A DNA stretch of 6,205 bases. Origin: Candidatus Heimdallarchaeota archaeon (GTDB lineage: Archaea; Asgardarchaeota; Heimdallarchaeia; Heimdallarchaeales; Kariarchaeaceae). Made by a program: the position numbers and the translations under genes. The DNA lies in contig JAOUKW010000244.1 of the NCBI GenBank assembly GCA_029882335.1, forward strand, positions 1 to 6,205, written 5' to 3'. Positions 1 through 6,000 of the stretch are shown here, in pieces (the first letter of the stretch is position 1; each line of letters opens with the position of its first letter). The notes beneath the pieces were generated by a model. That model was given only the letters and a program-made list of their open reading frames with translations, made no database searches and was not told where the DNA came from.

Positions 1-91
1 TTACCTTGGGTTGATATTTTTTATCAATTAACGCGTTAACTACACCAAAACCAACAGATCCACTTCCACCTAATACAGCTATTTCATCCAT
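1..91 (-). CDS. Rossmann-fold NAD(P)-binding protein, N-terminal 30 residues (partial)
   Basis: This reading frame starts at an ATG (complement of 89-91) and runs off the left edge, leaving 30 residues. Residues 4-19 form a beta strand followed by a glycine-rich loop, IAVLGGSGSVGFGVV, with glycines spaced G-x-x-G-x-x-G. This is the dinucleotide-binding turn at the start of a Rossmann fold. The following helix (NALIDKKYQPKV) leads toward the second strand. The loop resembles saccharopine-dehydrogenase-like proteins, F420-dependent NADP reductases and atypical short-chain dehydrogenases; 30 residues cannot separate them. The start has no Shine-Dalgarno but a TATA-like element lies about 30 bp upstream, so the transcript is probably leaderless. 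The gene is divergent from the permease operon. The coding call is fairly sure; substrate and exact family are unknown. Confidence 0.72.
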   Translation of the reverse strand, partial: MDEIAVLGGSGSVGFGVVNALIDKKYQPKV

Positions 92-116
92 TTTAATTCA
101 ATTAATCTAATATGAT

Positions 117-124
117 ATTTATAA
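117..124 (-). promoter_or_regulatory. TATA box for the leftward Rossmann-protein gene
   Basis: The minus strand reads TTATAAAT. Its centre is about 30 bp from the ATG at 91, which places the transcription start within a few bases of the start codon. That fits a leaderless archaeal transcript. The region is very AT-rich, so chance matches are likely. Confidence 0.4.
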
Positions 125-231
125 TTATTAATCATTAAGTAATTTTCTTGGATTTATCATTAATTTCTAATTAAAGATTACTAAATCGAAATTTAATTAT
201 TTTGGGGGAAATTGAATTTATAAATAGAAAT

Positions 232-256
232 TCGATCTAGTTCATAAGTTGATCGA
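232..256. repeat. Inverted repeat TCGATC-N13-GATCGA, possible operator
   Basis: Perfect 6-bp arms (232-237 and 251-256) are separated by 13 bp. They sit in the 228-bp divergent intergenic region, about 25 bp upstream of the TATA box of the permease operon. That is a usual place for an archaeal activator or repressor site, and the arms are less AT-rich than their surroundings. Binding is inferred only; no protein in the window is tied to this site. The rest of 92-319 holds only the two opposing promoters and AT-rich sequence, and I see no RNA gene or other gene in it. Confidence 0.3.
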
Positions 257-280
257 GAATAGATAAAACCTTTATCATAC

Positions 281-288
281 TTTATATA
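281..288 (+). promoter_or_regulatory. TATA box of the permease operon
   Basis: TTTATATA is a near-ideal archaeal TATA box. Its centre is about 35 bp upstream of the ATG at 320, so transcription should begin around 311. This leaves a leader of fewer than 10 bases and no room for a Shine-Dalgarno. Another similar AT-rich stretch (271-278) lies just upstream. Confidence 0.5.
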
Positions 289-319
289 CATTTATACATA
301 CATTAGTATTAGAAAGACT

Positions 320-1528
320 ATGGGTTTAATTAGGGTCTTCAAGAAATCAGTTCGGTTTACTTTTAGAAATAAAATTCGTTTTATTGCATTTTTAATGTTA
401 TTTGCAATTATCTCTACCTTAGTTGCATTTTTTGTAGATGATCTTGATGCATTACAAACTGATGAACTCTTGATTCAAAAAGGTGTAAGTGCGACTGAAT
501 TATCTGAATTTTCGGTTAATTATGAACAAGGTACTAAGTTATATGATGATGTGCTTGATTATTCGACCCAAACACTAGAAGTTTCGATTGAAAATTCAGC
601 AATATATTATTATTCTGATTTGGATGATTATATACGGATAAATACATTTGATATAGAGAATCCATGGATGTCTCCCTTTGTAACACCCAATCTACTTATA
701 TCTGGTAGATTCCCAGAAGCTAGTAACGAAATTTTAATTCCTGAAAACAGTATTCAAACTAGGAATTCTACTTTTGGTGATTTGTTAATTAAAACAGATA
801 TGGTCGTAGGTCAGACTATTACTTTTGAAAAAGATGGATTTGATTCTCTGGAGTACTTAATTGTGGGTACTTTTCAATTAAGTAAACACAATAATCAAAA
901 TAATGATCGTTTATGGATATTTACTGATGGATCTCAGTTAGAACCATTGATGAATATATTTTCAAGAACCACTGCAGATGTATATACTTATATGCTCAGT
1001 TTTACTGTAGAAGGGCAAATATTACAAGATGAGACTCATCAACAAATGCAAATTTTAAGTAGTAAAATAAGTGAATTAATAACTGAAGAGATTTATGGGG
1101 ATTGGAAGATTCAACCTTCCAGTCATCCTGATGAGCAAACTGTTACTCAAGCACGTCAAATTTTACTAAATCTTGGAATTTGGATTGTCGGAGGTGCAAT
1201 AATAAGTATCTTATTTGCATGGATAATATCTCGATTTAGAAGAAGGGAAGTTGCAATCCTTAAATCTATGGGATATAGTAATCGACACGTTAGATCTACT
1301 CTGATCGCGGAAATTTTAACTATTTCCTTCCTTGGATTTGTATTTGGGATAGGCTCGACGCAATCATATTTGTTTTATCTTAGTGATTTTTCCGTTGGTG
1401 CAATACTTAGATGGCAGGCTGCTCTATGGTCTTTTGTAATAATGGTGGTAATAACTATTCCTGGAATGGTTCTTGCATCTCTCAGAGTACTGAGAATAAG
1501 TCCTGCGGAGGCTTTTAGACAGAATTAG
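320..1528 (+). CDS. MacB/FtsX-family ABC transporter permease
   Basis: This 402-residue membrane protein has the standard MacB/FtsX layout. One membrane helix lies near the N-terminus (about 19-39) after a basic stretch. A polar extracytoplasmic domain of about 240 residues follows (about 42-280). Three membrane helices make up the FtsX domain (about 282-304, 328-350 and 367-388). The cytoplasmic loop after helix 2 reads RFRRREVAILKSMGYS (about 305-320), the family's coupling segment that meets the ATPase, and the C-terminus ends in the common RISPAEAF motif. Such proteins usually work as dimers in mechanotransmission, moving lipoproteins, lipids or peptides at the outer face or driving extracytoplasmic enzymes, rather than as classical pores. 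The substrate here is unknown. The ATG at 320 is chosen because a TATA box lies about 35 bp upstream; there is no Shine-Dalgarno. It is the first gene of a three-gene operon. Confidence 0.92.
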   Translation: MGLIRVFKKSVRFTFRNKIRFIAFLMLFAIISTLVAFFVDDLDALQTDELLIQKGVSATELSEFSVNYEQGTKLYDDVLDYSTQTLEVSIENSAIYYYSDLDDYIRINTFDIENPWMSPFVTPNLLISGRFPEASNEILIPENSIQTRNSTFGDLLIKTDMVVGQTITFEKDGFDSLEYLIVGTFQLSKHNNQNNDRLWIFTDGSQLEPLMNIFSRTTADVYTYMLSFTVEGQILQDETHQQMQILSSKISELITEEIYGDWKIQPSSHPDEQTVTQARQILLNLGIWIVGGAIISILFAWIISRFRRREVAILKSMGYSNRHVRSTLIAEILTISFLGFVFGIGSTQSYLFYLSDFSVGAILRWQAALWSFVIMVVITIPGMVLASLRVLRISPAEAFRQN

Positions 1529-1532
1529 GTGA
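1527..1532 (+). promoter_or_regulatory. Shine-Dalgarno AGGTGA deciding the ATPase start
   Basis: AGGTGA overlaps the TAG stop of the permease gene (1526-1528). It stands 5 bases before the ATG at 1538, a good spacing for the archaeal 16S rRNA tail. This favours ATG 1538 over the in-frame GTG at 1529, which lies inside the site itself. Confidence 0.7.
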
Positions 1533-1537
1533 TTATT

Positions 1538-2218
1538 ATGTCAATGGAAGTTGTATTAGAAGTAGAAAATTTAACCAAGACTTATAAGAGGGGAAGGACT
1601 GAAATAGTTAAAGCTCTGGATGAAATTAATTTAAAACTATACGAAGCAGAGATGATATTATTGTATGGTCCAAGTGGATCTGGTAAATCAACCATGTTAA
1701 ACTTACTATCTGGTTTGGATACACCATCATCTGGATCAATAAAATTCCTTGGGAAGGAAATTTCAAAATTTAGTGAGAAAGATCTGACTAATTTGAGGAG
1801 AAAATATGTTGGATTTGTTTTTCAAAGCTGGGAACTAATTCCAAATATTACAGCATTAGAAAATGTAGAAATTCCATTGTATCCGAGTAATTTGAGTTCT
1901 GCTGAAATTCGCACCAAATCTTCTTCTTTACTCAAGCGTTTAGATCTACTTGATCGGGAATATCATTATCCTGGGGAGTTATCTGGTGGTGAACAACAGC
2001 GAGTTGCATTAGCTCGAGCATTAGTTAAAGAACCAAAAGTAATATTTGCTGATGAGCCTACAGGTAATTTAGATCAAGCCACTGGAGATATGATTATGCG
2101 AATGTTAAAAACAATTTGTAGACAGGGTACTTCAATTATAATTGCAACCCATAATGAAGAATTAAAAGAGTATGCTGATCGTGTTATAAGGTTGCAAAAC
2201 GGAAAACTCATGAGTTAG
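1538..2218 (+). CDS. LolD/MacB-type ABC transporter ATP-binding protein
   Basis: This 226-residue nucleotide-binding subunit has every ABC motif intact. The A-loop tyrosine is Tyr16, the Walker A is GPSGSGKS at 44-51, and the Q-loop glutamine is Gln96 in FVFQSWELIP. The signature LSGGEQQR is at 148-155, Walker B VIFADE at 168-173 with the catalytic Glu173, the D-loop GNLD at 176-179, and the switch histidine is His205 in ATHN. The length and the LENVEIPL stretch after the Q-loop are typical of the LolD/MacB/FtsE group that pairs with FtsX-like permeases, matching the gene just upstream. ATP hydrolysis at the membrane's inner face should drive the permease dimer. The start is ATG 1538, set by the upstream Shine-Dalgarno; a GTG at 1529 would add three residues. 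Translation is probably coupled to the permease gene. Confidence 0.95.
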   Translation: MSMEVVLEVENLTKTYKRGRTEIVKALDEINLKLYEAEMILLYGPSGSGKSTMLNLLSGLDTPSSGSIKFLGKEISKFSEKDLTNLRRKYVGFVFQSWELIPNITALENVEIPLYPSNLSSAEIRTKSSSLLKRLDLLDREYHYPGELSGGEQQRVALARALVKEPKVIFADEPTGNLDQATGDMIMRMLKTICRQGTSIIIATHNEELKEYADRVIRLQNGKLMS

Positions 2219-2222
2219 GTGA
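2217..2222 (+). promoter_or_regulatory. Shine-Dalgarno AGGTGA of the coiled-coil gene
   Basis: AGGTGA overlaps the ATPase stop codon TAG (2216-2218) and lies 4 bases before ATG 2227. The arrangement TTAGGTGA is identical to that at the permease/ATPase junction. It supports coupled translation of all three genes. Confidence 0.7.
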
Positions 2223-2226
2223 AATT

Positions 2227-3861
2227 ATGGCAGAAGCAGGAAATATTATTCAACTAGATTTTCATATGACCAATTTAACTGGAAATGAGGCCAAGCGTGC
2301 TGAAGAAATGGGTATGCTGTTACTTGCCTCGGATTTTATCGGAAGTAGTAAAGTTGGAAAAGCAAAAAAACTAGACCGAATTTCTAAAATAAATGTACCT
2401 ATCTTATTATCTCAAACGAAAAGTGGAGATTATATTCCAATTAATCCATCATCAAAAGATGTAGTAAAAATCCCATCTCTTCAATTGGTTGCTCTTGAAG
2501 AAGTAATGGAATTTTGTGAAAATAGATCAAATTTGGATTTAAATAAGATGTATACATTATTAATGAAATTCAAGCAAAAGGATTTTGAAATAACTGGTGG
2601 ATATAAACCAACTGAGATGACTGTAATTTCAAATATTCTTCAAGCACCAAGAGTTAAAAAAAGTGAATTTTCAAATTTATCTCCTATTAGAAATTTAGAT
2701 GATATTAAAACAGAAATGGAATTAGTAAATGAAATTGCTCTTGATTCAGCCTCTCTGAAAAAAGCTGTAGATGAACGTATAGCAATACTTGAAAATGCTC
2801 TTACTGAAGAGGCAAAGGAATATTCAGATAAGTATGATGAACGGAATTCATACTGGAAAACTGAAGTTGAAAATAAAAATGAGCTTCTCCAAAAAAGATT
2901 AAAGGAAAGAGATAAAGAATTAGATAAATCTGTAGGCGATAAGGAAAAAGAAGTAGATAAACAAATCAAAGATAATTTCACTAAATTTAAGACTGGTATT
3001 GCCAAGAATATTCGTAGGGATGAGAAACCAATTGAGAAATTAATTCAAGATTTGGAGGCACTTGTGGCTAAACCAGCATCTTTGGATATGGTGGATGAGG
3101 TAAAAACAAATCTATTAAAATTATCAGATACTGTAGATACATTAAAAGCAGCAGTCACATTTGCAATTAGACAAACAGAGATTGTAAAGCAAAAAGAAGA
3201 GGATTTAAAGGGTATACTTGATGCAGAACTTCACGGTATTAAACTACAAGCTGAGAGAGATAAAAAAGAATTAGAAGACAGCAGTAAACGTAAGGAAAAA
3301 GAAAGAGATGTTGAATTAAATCAATTAAAAGAAGATAGAGAAGTAGCAAAGAAAAGACTTGCTAAATTTAAGGATTTAAAATCTGAGTGGATAAAAGAGA
3401 TTATGGATGGTATGAGTAGTAAAGAACAAACTCAGGTAATTCCTAAAAATCTTTTAAAATTGACCAGTCCTAAAAAACTAATTCAACTATACATACCGAT
3501 GTATCTTTTTCAATATAAGAGAGAAAATGATGTATTTTCTGTTGCTGTACCACCTGTAATCATGCCTGAAGATATGCGAAAACCAAAGAAGGAACATTTT
3601 TTTGGTGATTATAAAACAGTATTTTACGAGTTAATTGTACCAAATTCAGATAAACTATTTTCTAATTGGCTTGAGCATCATTCCAATACCATTGAGATGA
3701 CAGCAGCGATTCAACAATTAGCTAATATTCTAGATGATCCTTCCAAATTAAGAGAGATGTTCTTTAATTCACAATCTTTGATGGTAGATAAATTAAGGGT
3801 TAGTAAGGATTCCATTAAAAAAGCAAATGATAGATTAACAGATGTTTTTTCATCTGGTTGA
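2227..3861 (+). CDS. Cytoplasmic coiled-coil protein, third gene of the ABC operon (family not recognised)
   Basis: I do not recognise the family of this 544-residue protein. Visible regions are as follows. The N-terminal part (1-155) is mixed alpha/beta. A very charged, Lys/Glu-rich helix (about 160-255) is predicted to be a coiled coil. A less charged helical middle (about 262-310) follows, then a second charged coil (about 312-392), so the two coils could fold back as an antiparallel hairpin. The C-terminal domain (about 405-544) contains hydrophobic strand-like stretches (IQLYIPMYLFQY, VFSVAVPPVIM) and ends in amphipathic helices. There is no signal peptide or membrane segment, so it should be cytoplasmic. 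This matters because the known coiled-coil partners of FtsX/MacB permeases (MacA-like, EnvC, PcsB) act outside the membrane. Its place 8 bp after the ATPase stop, with a shared Shine-Dalgarno style, argues that it works with the transporter, perhaps as a regulator or scaffold. That role is inferred from position only. Confidence 0.88.
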   Translation: MAEAGNIIQLDFHMTNLTGNEAKRAEEMGMLLLASDFIGSSKVGKAKKLDRISKINVPILLSQTKSGDYIPINPSSKDVVKIPSLQLVALEEVMEFCENRSNLDLNKMYTLLMKFKQKDFEITGGYKPTEMTVISNILQAPRVKKSEFSNLSPIRNLDDIKTEMELVNEIALDSASLKKAVDERIAILENALTEEAKEYSDKYDERNSYWKTEVENKNELLQKRLKERDKELDKSVGDKEKEVDKQIKDNFTKFKTGIAKNIRRDEKPIEKLIQDLEALVAKPASLDMVDEVKTNLLKLSDTVDTLKAAVTFAIRQTEIVKQKEEDLKGILDAELHGIKLQAERDKKELEDSSKRKEKERDVELNQLKEDREVAKKRLAKFKDLKSEWIKEIMDGMSSKEQTQVIPKNLLKLTSPKKLIQLYIPMYLFQYKRENDVFSVAVPPVIMPEDMRKPKKEHFFGDYKTVFYELIVPNSDKLFSNWLEHHSNTIEMTAAIQQLANILDDPSKLREMFFNSQSLMVDKLRVSKDSIKKANDRLTDVFSSG

Positions 3862-3899
3862 TTGAACTAATAAATTTCAAATAAAGATAAAAAAATGGA

Positions 3900-3907
3900 T
3901 TTTAAAT
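3900..3907 (+). promoter_or_regulatory. Possible TATA box for the three-repeat acidic protein
   Basis: TTTTAAAT lies about 40 bp upstream of ATG 3945, inside the 83-bp gap after the coiled-coil gene. Transcription would start near 3930. The gap is also short enough for readthrough from the operon, and the sequence is very AT-rich, so this is tentative. Confidence 0.28.
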
Positions 3908-3944
3908 TTTTCAGGTAAGAAAGTTTTTAATGAAAATAAAATAA

Positions 3945-4277
3945 ATGATAATTATGAACTCTGAAAAAGAATACTTTGATCATTACATAAAAGAATTAGC
4001 AGTATTGGCTATGAATGATAAGATTATCACGGCAGAAGAATTGCAAATAATTCAACAATTCACATTTGATCTAACTAAATTTAAAGATTTAATTAATGAA
4101 GCACTTGAAGATGGAATAATCACAAATGAAGAGAAAAATTATTTGAATAATTTTAAGGAAAAAATTCTTAACAATGTCCAAGAAGTTGCAAATCTGGATA
4201 ATGTAGTCGAAGATGAAGAAAAAGTATTAATCAATAAAATTTCTCAAATTTTAGATAATTATTTCAAAACCGATTAA
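3945..4277 (+). CDS. Small acidic helical protein with three EF-hand/TerB-like repeats
   Basis: This 110-residue protein has no cysteine, signal peptide or membrane segment and is acidic and helical. Three related units can be seen, about 35 residues apart: LAVLAMNDKIITAEELQII, INEALEDGIITNEEKNYL and QEVANLDNVVEDEEKVLI. The shared pattern is a helix, then [MED]-D-x-[IV]-[IV]-x-x-E-E, then a second helix. This looks like a degenerate EF-hand or a TerB-type unit. The first and third calcium-ligand positions of a true EF loop are missing even in the best copy (EALEDGIITNEE), so calcium binding is doubtful. The function is unknown. ATG 3945 is taken as the start; ATG 3954, preceded by a weak TGAT, is equally possible and removes only three residues. 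The 3' end overlaps the convergent RHH gene by four bases. Confidence 0.75.
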   Translation: MIIMNSEKEYFDHYIKELAVLAMNDKIITAEELQIIQQFTFDLTKFKDLINEALEDGIITNEEKNYLNNFKEKILNNVQEVANLDNVVEDEEKVLINKISQILDNYFKTD

Positions 4278-4636
4278 TTTTTCTTCCTATATTCACTGAT
4301 TAATGTTTTAACAACGTCTGATATGGAAACTGATCCAGGGCCTCGAGCGGTTGCACCTGATTTTCGCATATATTGAATTTTGTAATGTGCCAGTTTTACA
4401 TGGATATCATCTGTAATAACTATGGTTTTATCATTTGTATCTCTTTTATTTCCTTCGTCACTTGGAATTTTTGTTTGAATTAATTCAACTAAATTAGGTC
4501 CTCCTTCTATTGTATTGAATAATAGCTTGAATACATCTGAATATGTACTCATGCCTTTGTCAAATTTAAGTTTTCTTAACTCTGACCATGCTTCAAAGGT
4601 TAACCTAACATTTTTAGTTTGTAATTCTTTAGACAT
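4274..4636 (-). CDS. Tandem ribbon-helix-helix-like DNA-binding protein
   Basis: This 120-residue basic protein holds two similar units. Unit 1 (about residues 7-45) has a strand NVRLT, a helix beginning EAWSELRKLK, and then TYSDVFKLLF. Unit 2 (about 68-118) has a strand TIVIT, a helix beginning DDIHVKLAHYK, and then SISDVVKTLI. The order strand, helix, [ST]-x-S-D-V-x-K-x-L matches ribbon-helix-helix proteins of the VapB/CopG type. These normally have one unit per chain and dimerise to build the two-stranded DNA-reading ribbon. With two units in one chain, one molecule could form the ribbon alone. Unit 2 has a Gly/Arg-rich insertion (KSGATARGPGS) between its helices. The expected role is transcriptional repression; no toxin partner is adjacent, so an antitoxin role is less likely. 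The start is the ATG at 4636 with a TATA box upstream and no Shine-Dalgarno. Confidence 0.78.
   Translation of the reverse strand: MSKELQTKNVRLTFEAWSELRKLKFDKGMSTYSDVFKLLFNTIEGGPNLVELIQTKIPSDEGNKRDTNDKTIVITDDIHVKLAHYKIQYMRKSGATARGPGSVSISDVVKTLISEYRKKN
4278..4287 (+). terminator. T-rich tract, possible archaeal terminator of the three-repeat gene
   Basis: TTTTTCTTCC follows directly after the TAA at 4275-4277 on the plus strand, as intrinsic archaeal terminators often do. It lies inside the last lysine codons of the convergent RHH gene, where AAA-rich codons would produce it anyway, so the call is weak. Confidence 0.3.
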
Positions 4637-4644
4637 GTTATATT

Positions 4645-4661
4645 TGTTTATATGTTTATGT
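4645..4661 (+). promoter_or_regulatory. Direct repeat TGTTTAT in the RHH gene promoter, possible operator
   Basis: Two perfect copies of TGTTTAT (4645-4651 and 4653-4659) are spaced 8 bp apart, between the candidate TATA box and the start codon of the RHH gene. A protein bound here would cover the predicted transcription start. RHH repressors commonly bind short tandem sites in their own promoters. Part of the element (4647-4661) recurs upstream of the E1 gene. Chance is possible in such AT-rich DNA. Confidence 0.33.
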
Positions 4662-4671
4662 GTATATTAGG

Positions 4672-4678
4672 TTTTATA
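4672..4678 (-). promoter_or_regulatory. TATA box of the RHH gene
   Basis: The minus strand reads TATAAAA, with its centre about 39 bp upstream of ATG 4636. This predicts a start near 4648 and a leader of about 12 bases. It lies in the 91-bp gap after the E1 stop, so the RHH gene could have its own promoter as well as readthrough from E1. Confidence 0.4.
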
Positions 4679-4727
4679 TTATGGTTTATCCTTTTTCTCA
4701 ATAAGTAATAGTTAATCTATGTTTTTA

Positions 4728-5990
4728 TCAATCATTAAATCTAATTCTTAAATATAAATCATCATGAGAGTCTTCTTTATTCTGTTTTTGAATTCCTGAA
4801 ATAAGAAAGGTTTCATTATTGCGTACCTTTAATTCTGCGAGTGTATCTTCTAACTCAATCATCTCCATATCCTTTAAATCAATCCTCCAAATCATAGGAG
4901 GCATCTCTTTATCATATTTATATCCGTTGTTGGCTAGAACTCGAAGTATCATATCGAAAGTATTAGATTTTCTCGTTTTCAATCTAGCTAGTGGAATTGC
5001 CTTATTGCTACATACTTCACACTTAGGATTCTTTGGTTTTTCAAACTGAAAGAAATTAGTGAATAGACCATTATATATGGTGTATTTTGTTGGTAAAGCA
5101 CCTAATTCAGTTCCTTTTAGATGGTGTAGAATTCTAAGTGCATCTTGACTTTGTATTGATGCAATCACTGCATTAACAGTGATAATGGCTGGTTCATGTT
5201 GATCTATCATATCTACGACATCATCCATGGTATAGATTGGTTCATGAGAAAAGTGCTCTTTCATTAAGTTATTTGCATAATCAAGTACAATTTTCACTTC
5301 CTTTACATCATTTACACTAGGAAGGCGGCCGTTCTCTGATTCAAAGTATAATTGTCCCTTCAATAAACAATGGCTCTTTTTCCTTGGAATACCAACCAGA
5401 GTACATGCGGCTAAATCTTCGCGTTCTCTTTCTATCATTGGATCACAGGCAAGACAGGAGTTTTTCTTTGGTATATAACAATATACATGTCCATGATAGG
5501 TTGCTGTACCACCATCAATCAATGGTTTCATAAAATGTACAGCTCTTCGATTTATTTCCCTCCTTGCATTAACAGAGTCAAGACCGGCAATGTATAAATC
5601 AACATCTTGATAAATTTGAGGATCAATTTCCTGTAAAGGCATGTTGTATGCTATATACTTACCATGTGGGTTCAACCTTTTTAGCATTTTAGCGGCTTCT
5701 TCTGCTTTTGATGATCCTTCTTTTGCATCGAGGAATAATATTTGTCTATTTAGATTTGAATATTCTATAGTATCCATATCAACTAGATGGATCGTTCCTA
5801 CTCCAGCCATTGCTAAATTTTTTGCAATTTCAGTACCTAATCCACCAACACCTACAATAATTACAGATGAGTCTTTCAATGCCGCTTGGTTCCAACCCGG
5901 TAATCTTAACTGTCTATCTAGTCTATTTTTTTCTTGAACAGATATATTTTCCGCGAAAAAATTATTAGATGAGGGTTTTTCTGTTGTCAT
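4728..5990 (-). CDS. E1-like ubiquitin-activating enzyme, eukaryotic UBA3/UBA2 type
   Basis: This 420-residue protein should adenylate the C-terminal glycine of a ubiquitin-like protein, load it on a cysteine as a thioester and pass it to an E2. The ThiF/E1 adenylation domain shows R-x-x-RQ-x-RL (23-30), the ATP loop GVGGLG (47-52), DMD (71-73), NLNRQ (79-83), Lys95 and GLDS with Asp138, then ARREIN (142-147) as in UBA3. The catalytic-cysteine candidate is Cys196 in C-T-x4-P-x4-H-C (196-208), the layout of UBA3 and UBA2. Cys179/Cys182 and Cys324/Cys327 form the usual zinc site. PAIITVNAVIAS (267-278) matches the UBA2/UBA3 helix. Residues from about 333 to 420 resemble the E2-binding ubiquitin-fold domain and end in LYLRIRF. 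MoeB and ThiF are shorter and lack this tail. ATG 5990 is chosen over TTG 6014 because a TATA box at 6016-6024 predicts a leaderless start there. No other ubiquitin-system gene is in view. Confidence 0.93.
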   Translation of the reverse strand: MTTEKPSSNNFFAENISVQEKNRLDRQLRLPGWNQAALKDSSVIIVGVGGLGTEIAKNLAMAGVGTIHLVDMDTIEYSNLNRQILFLDAKEGSSKAEEAAKMLKRLNPHGKYIAYNMPLQEIDPQIYQDVDLYIAGLDSVNARREINRRAVHFMKPLIDGGTATYHGHVYCYIPKKNSCLACDPMIEREREDLAACTLVGIPRKKSHCLLKGQLYFESENGRLPSVNDVKEVKIVLDYANNLMKEHFSHEPIYTMDDVVDMIDQHEPAIITVNAVIASIQSQDALRILHHLKGTELGALPTKYTIYNGLFTNFFQFEKPKNPKCEVCSNKAIPLARLKTRKSNTFDMILRVLANNGYKYDKEMPPMIWRIDLKDMEMIELEDTLAELKVRNNETFLISGIQKQNKEDSHDDLYLRIRFND

Positions 5991-6000
5991 ACTCAATAAT

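Noticed and set aside
84..319. Possible CRISPR or tandem-repeat array in the AT-rich intergenic region
   Set aside because: Short AT-rich similarities such as ATACATTT/ATACATAC are present, but there are no regularly spaced repeats of useful length.
1529..1537. GTG start for the ATPase at 1529
   Set aside because: The GTG is part of the AGGTGA Shine-Dalgarno that serves ATG 1538.
2640..3005. 121-codon minus-strand open frame inside the coiled-coil gene
   Set aside because: It is the antisense of a Lys/Glu-rich coding stretch, which gives a Ser/Phe/Leu-rich low-complexity protein. It has no promoter or ribosome site.
4274..4636. Type II toxin-antitoxin pair (RHH protein with the 110-residue protein)
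   Set aside because: The genes converge instead of forming an operon, and the acidic helical neighbour has no PIN, RelE or other toxin motif.
4819..5049. 76-codon plus-strand open frame inside the E1 gene
   Set aside because: It is antisense to the conserved ubiquitin-fold part of E1 and shows no recognisable domain.
5641..5937. 98-codon plus-strand open frame inside the E1 gene
   Set aside because: It is antisense to the conserved adenylation domain, so its openness is explained by the real gene.
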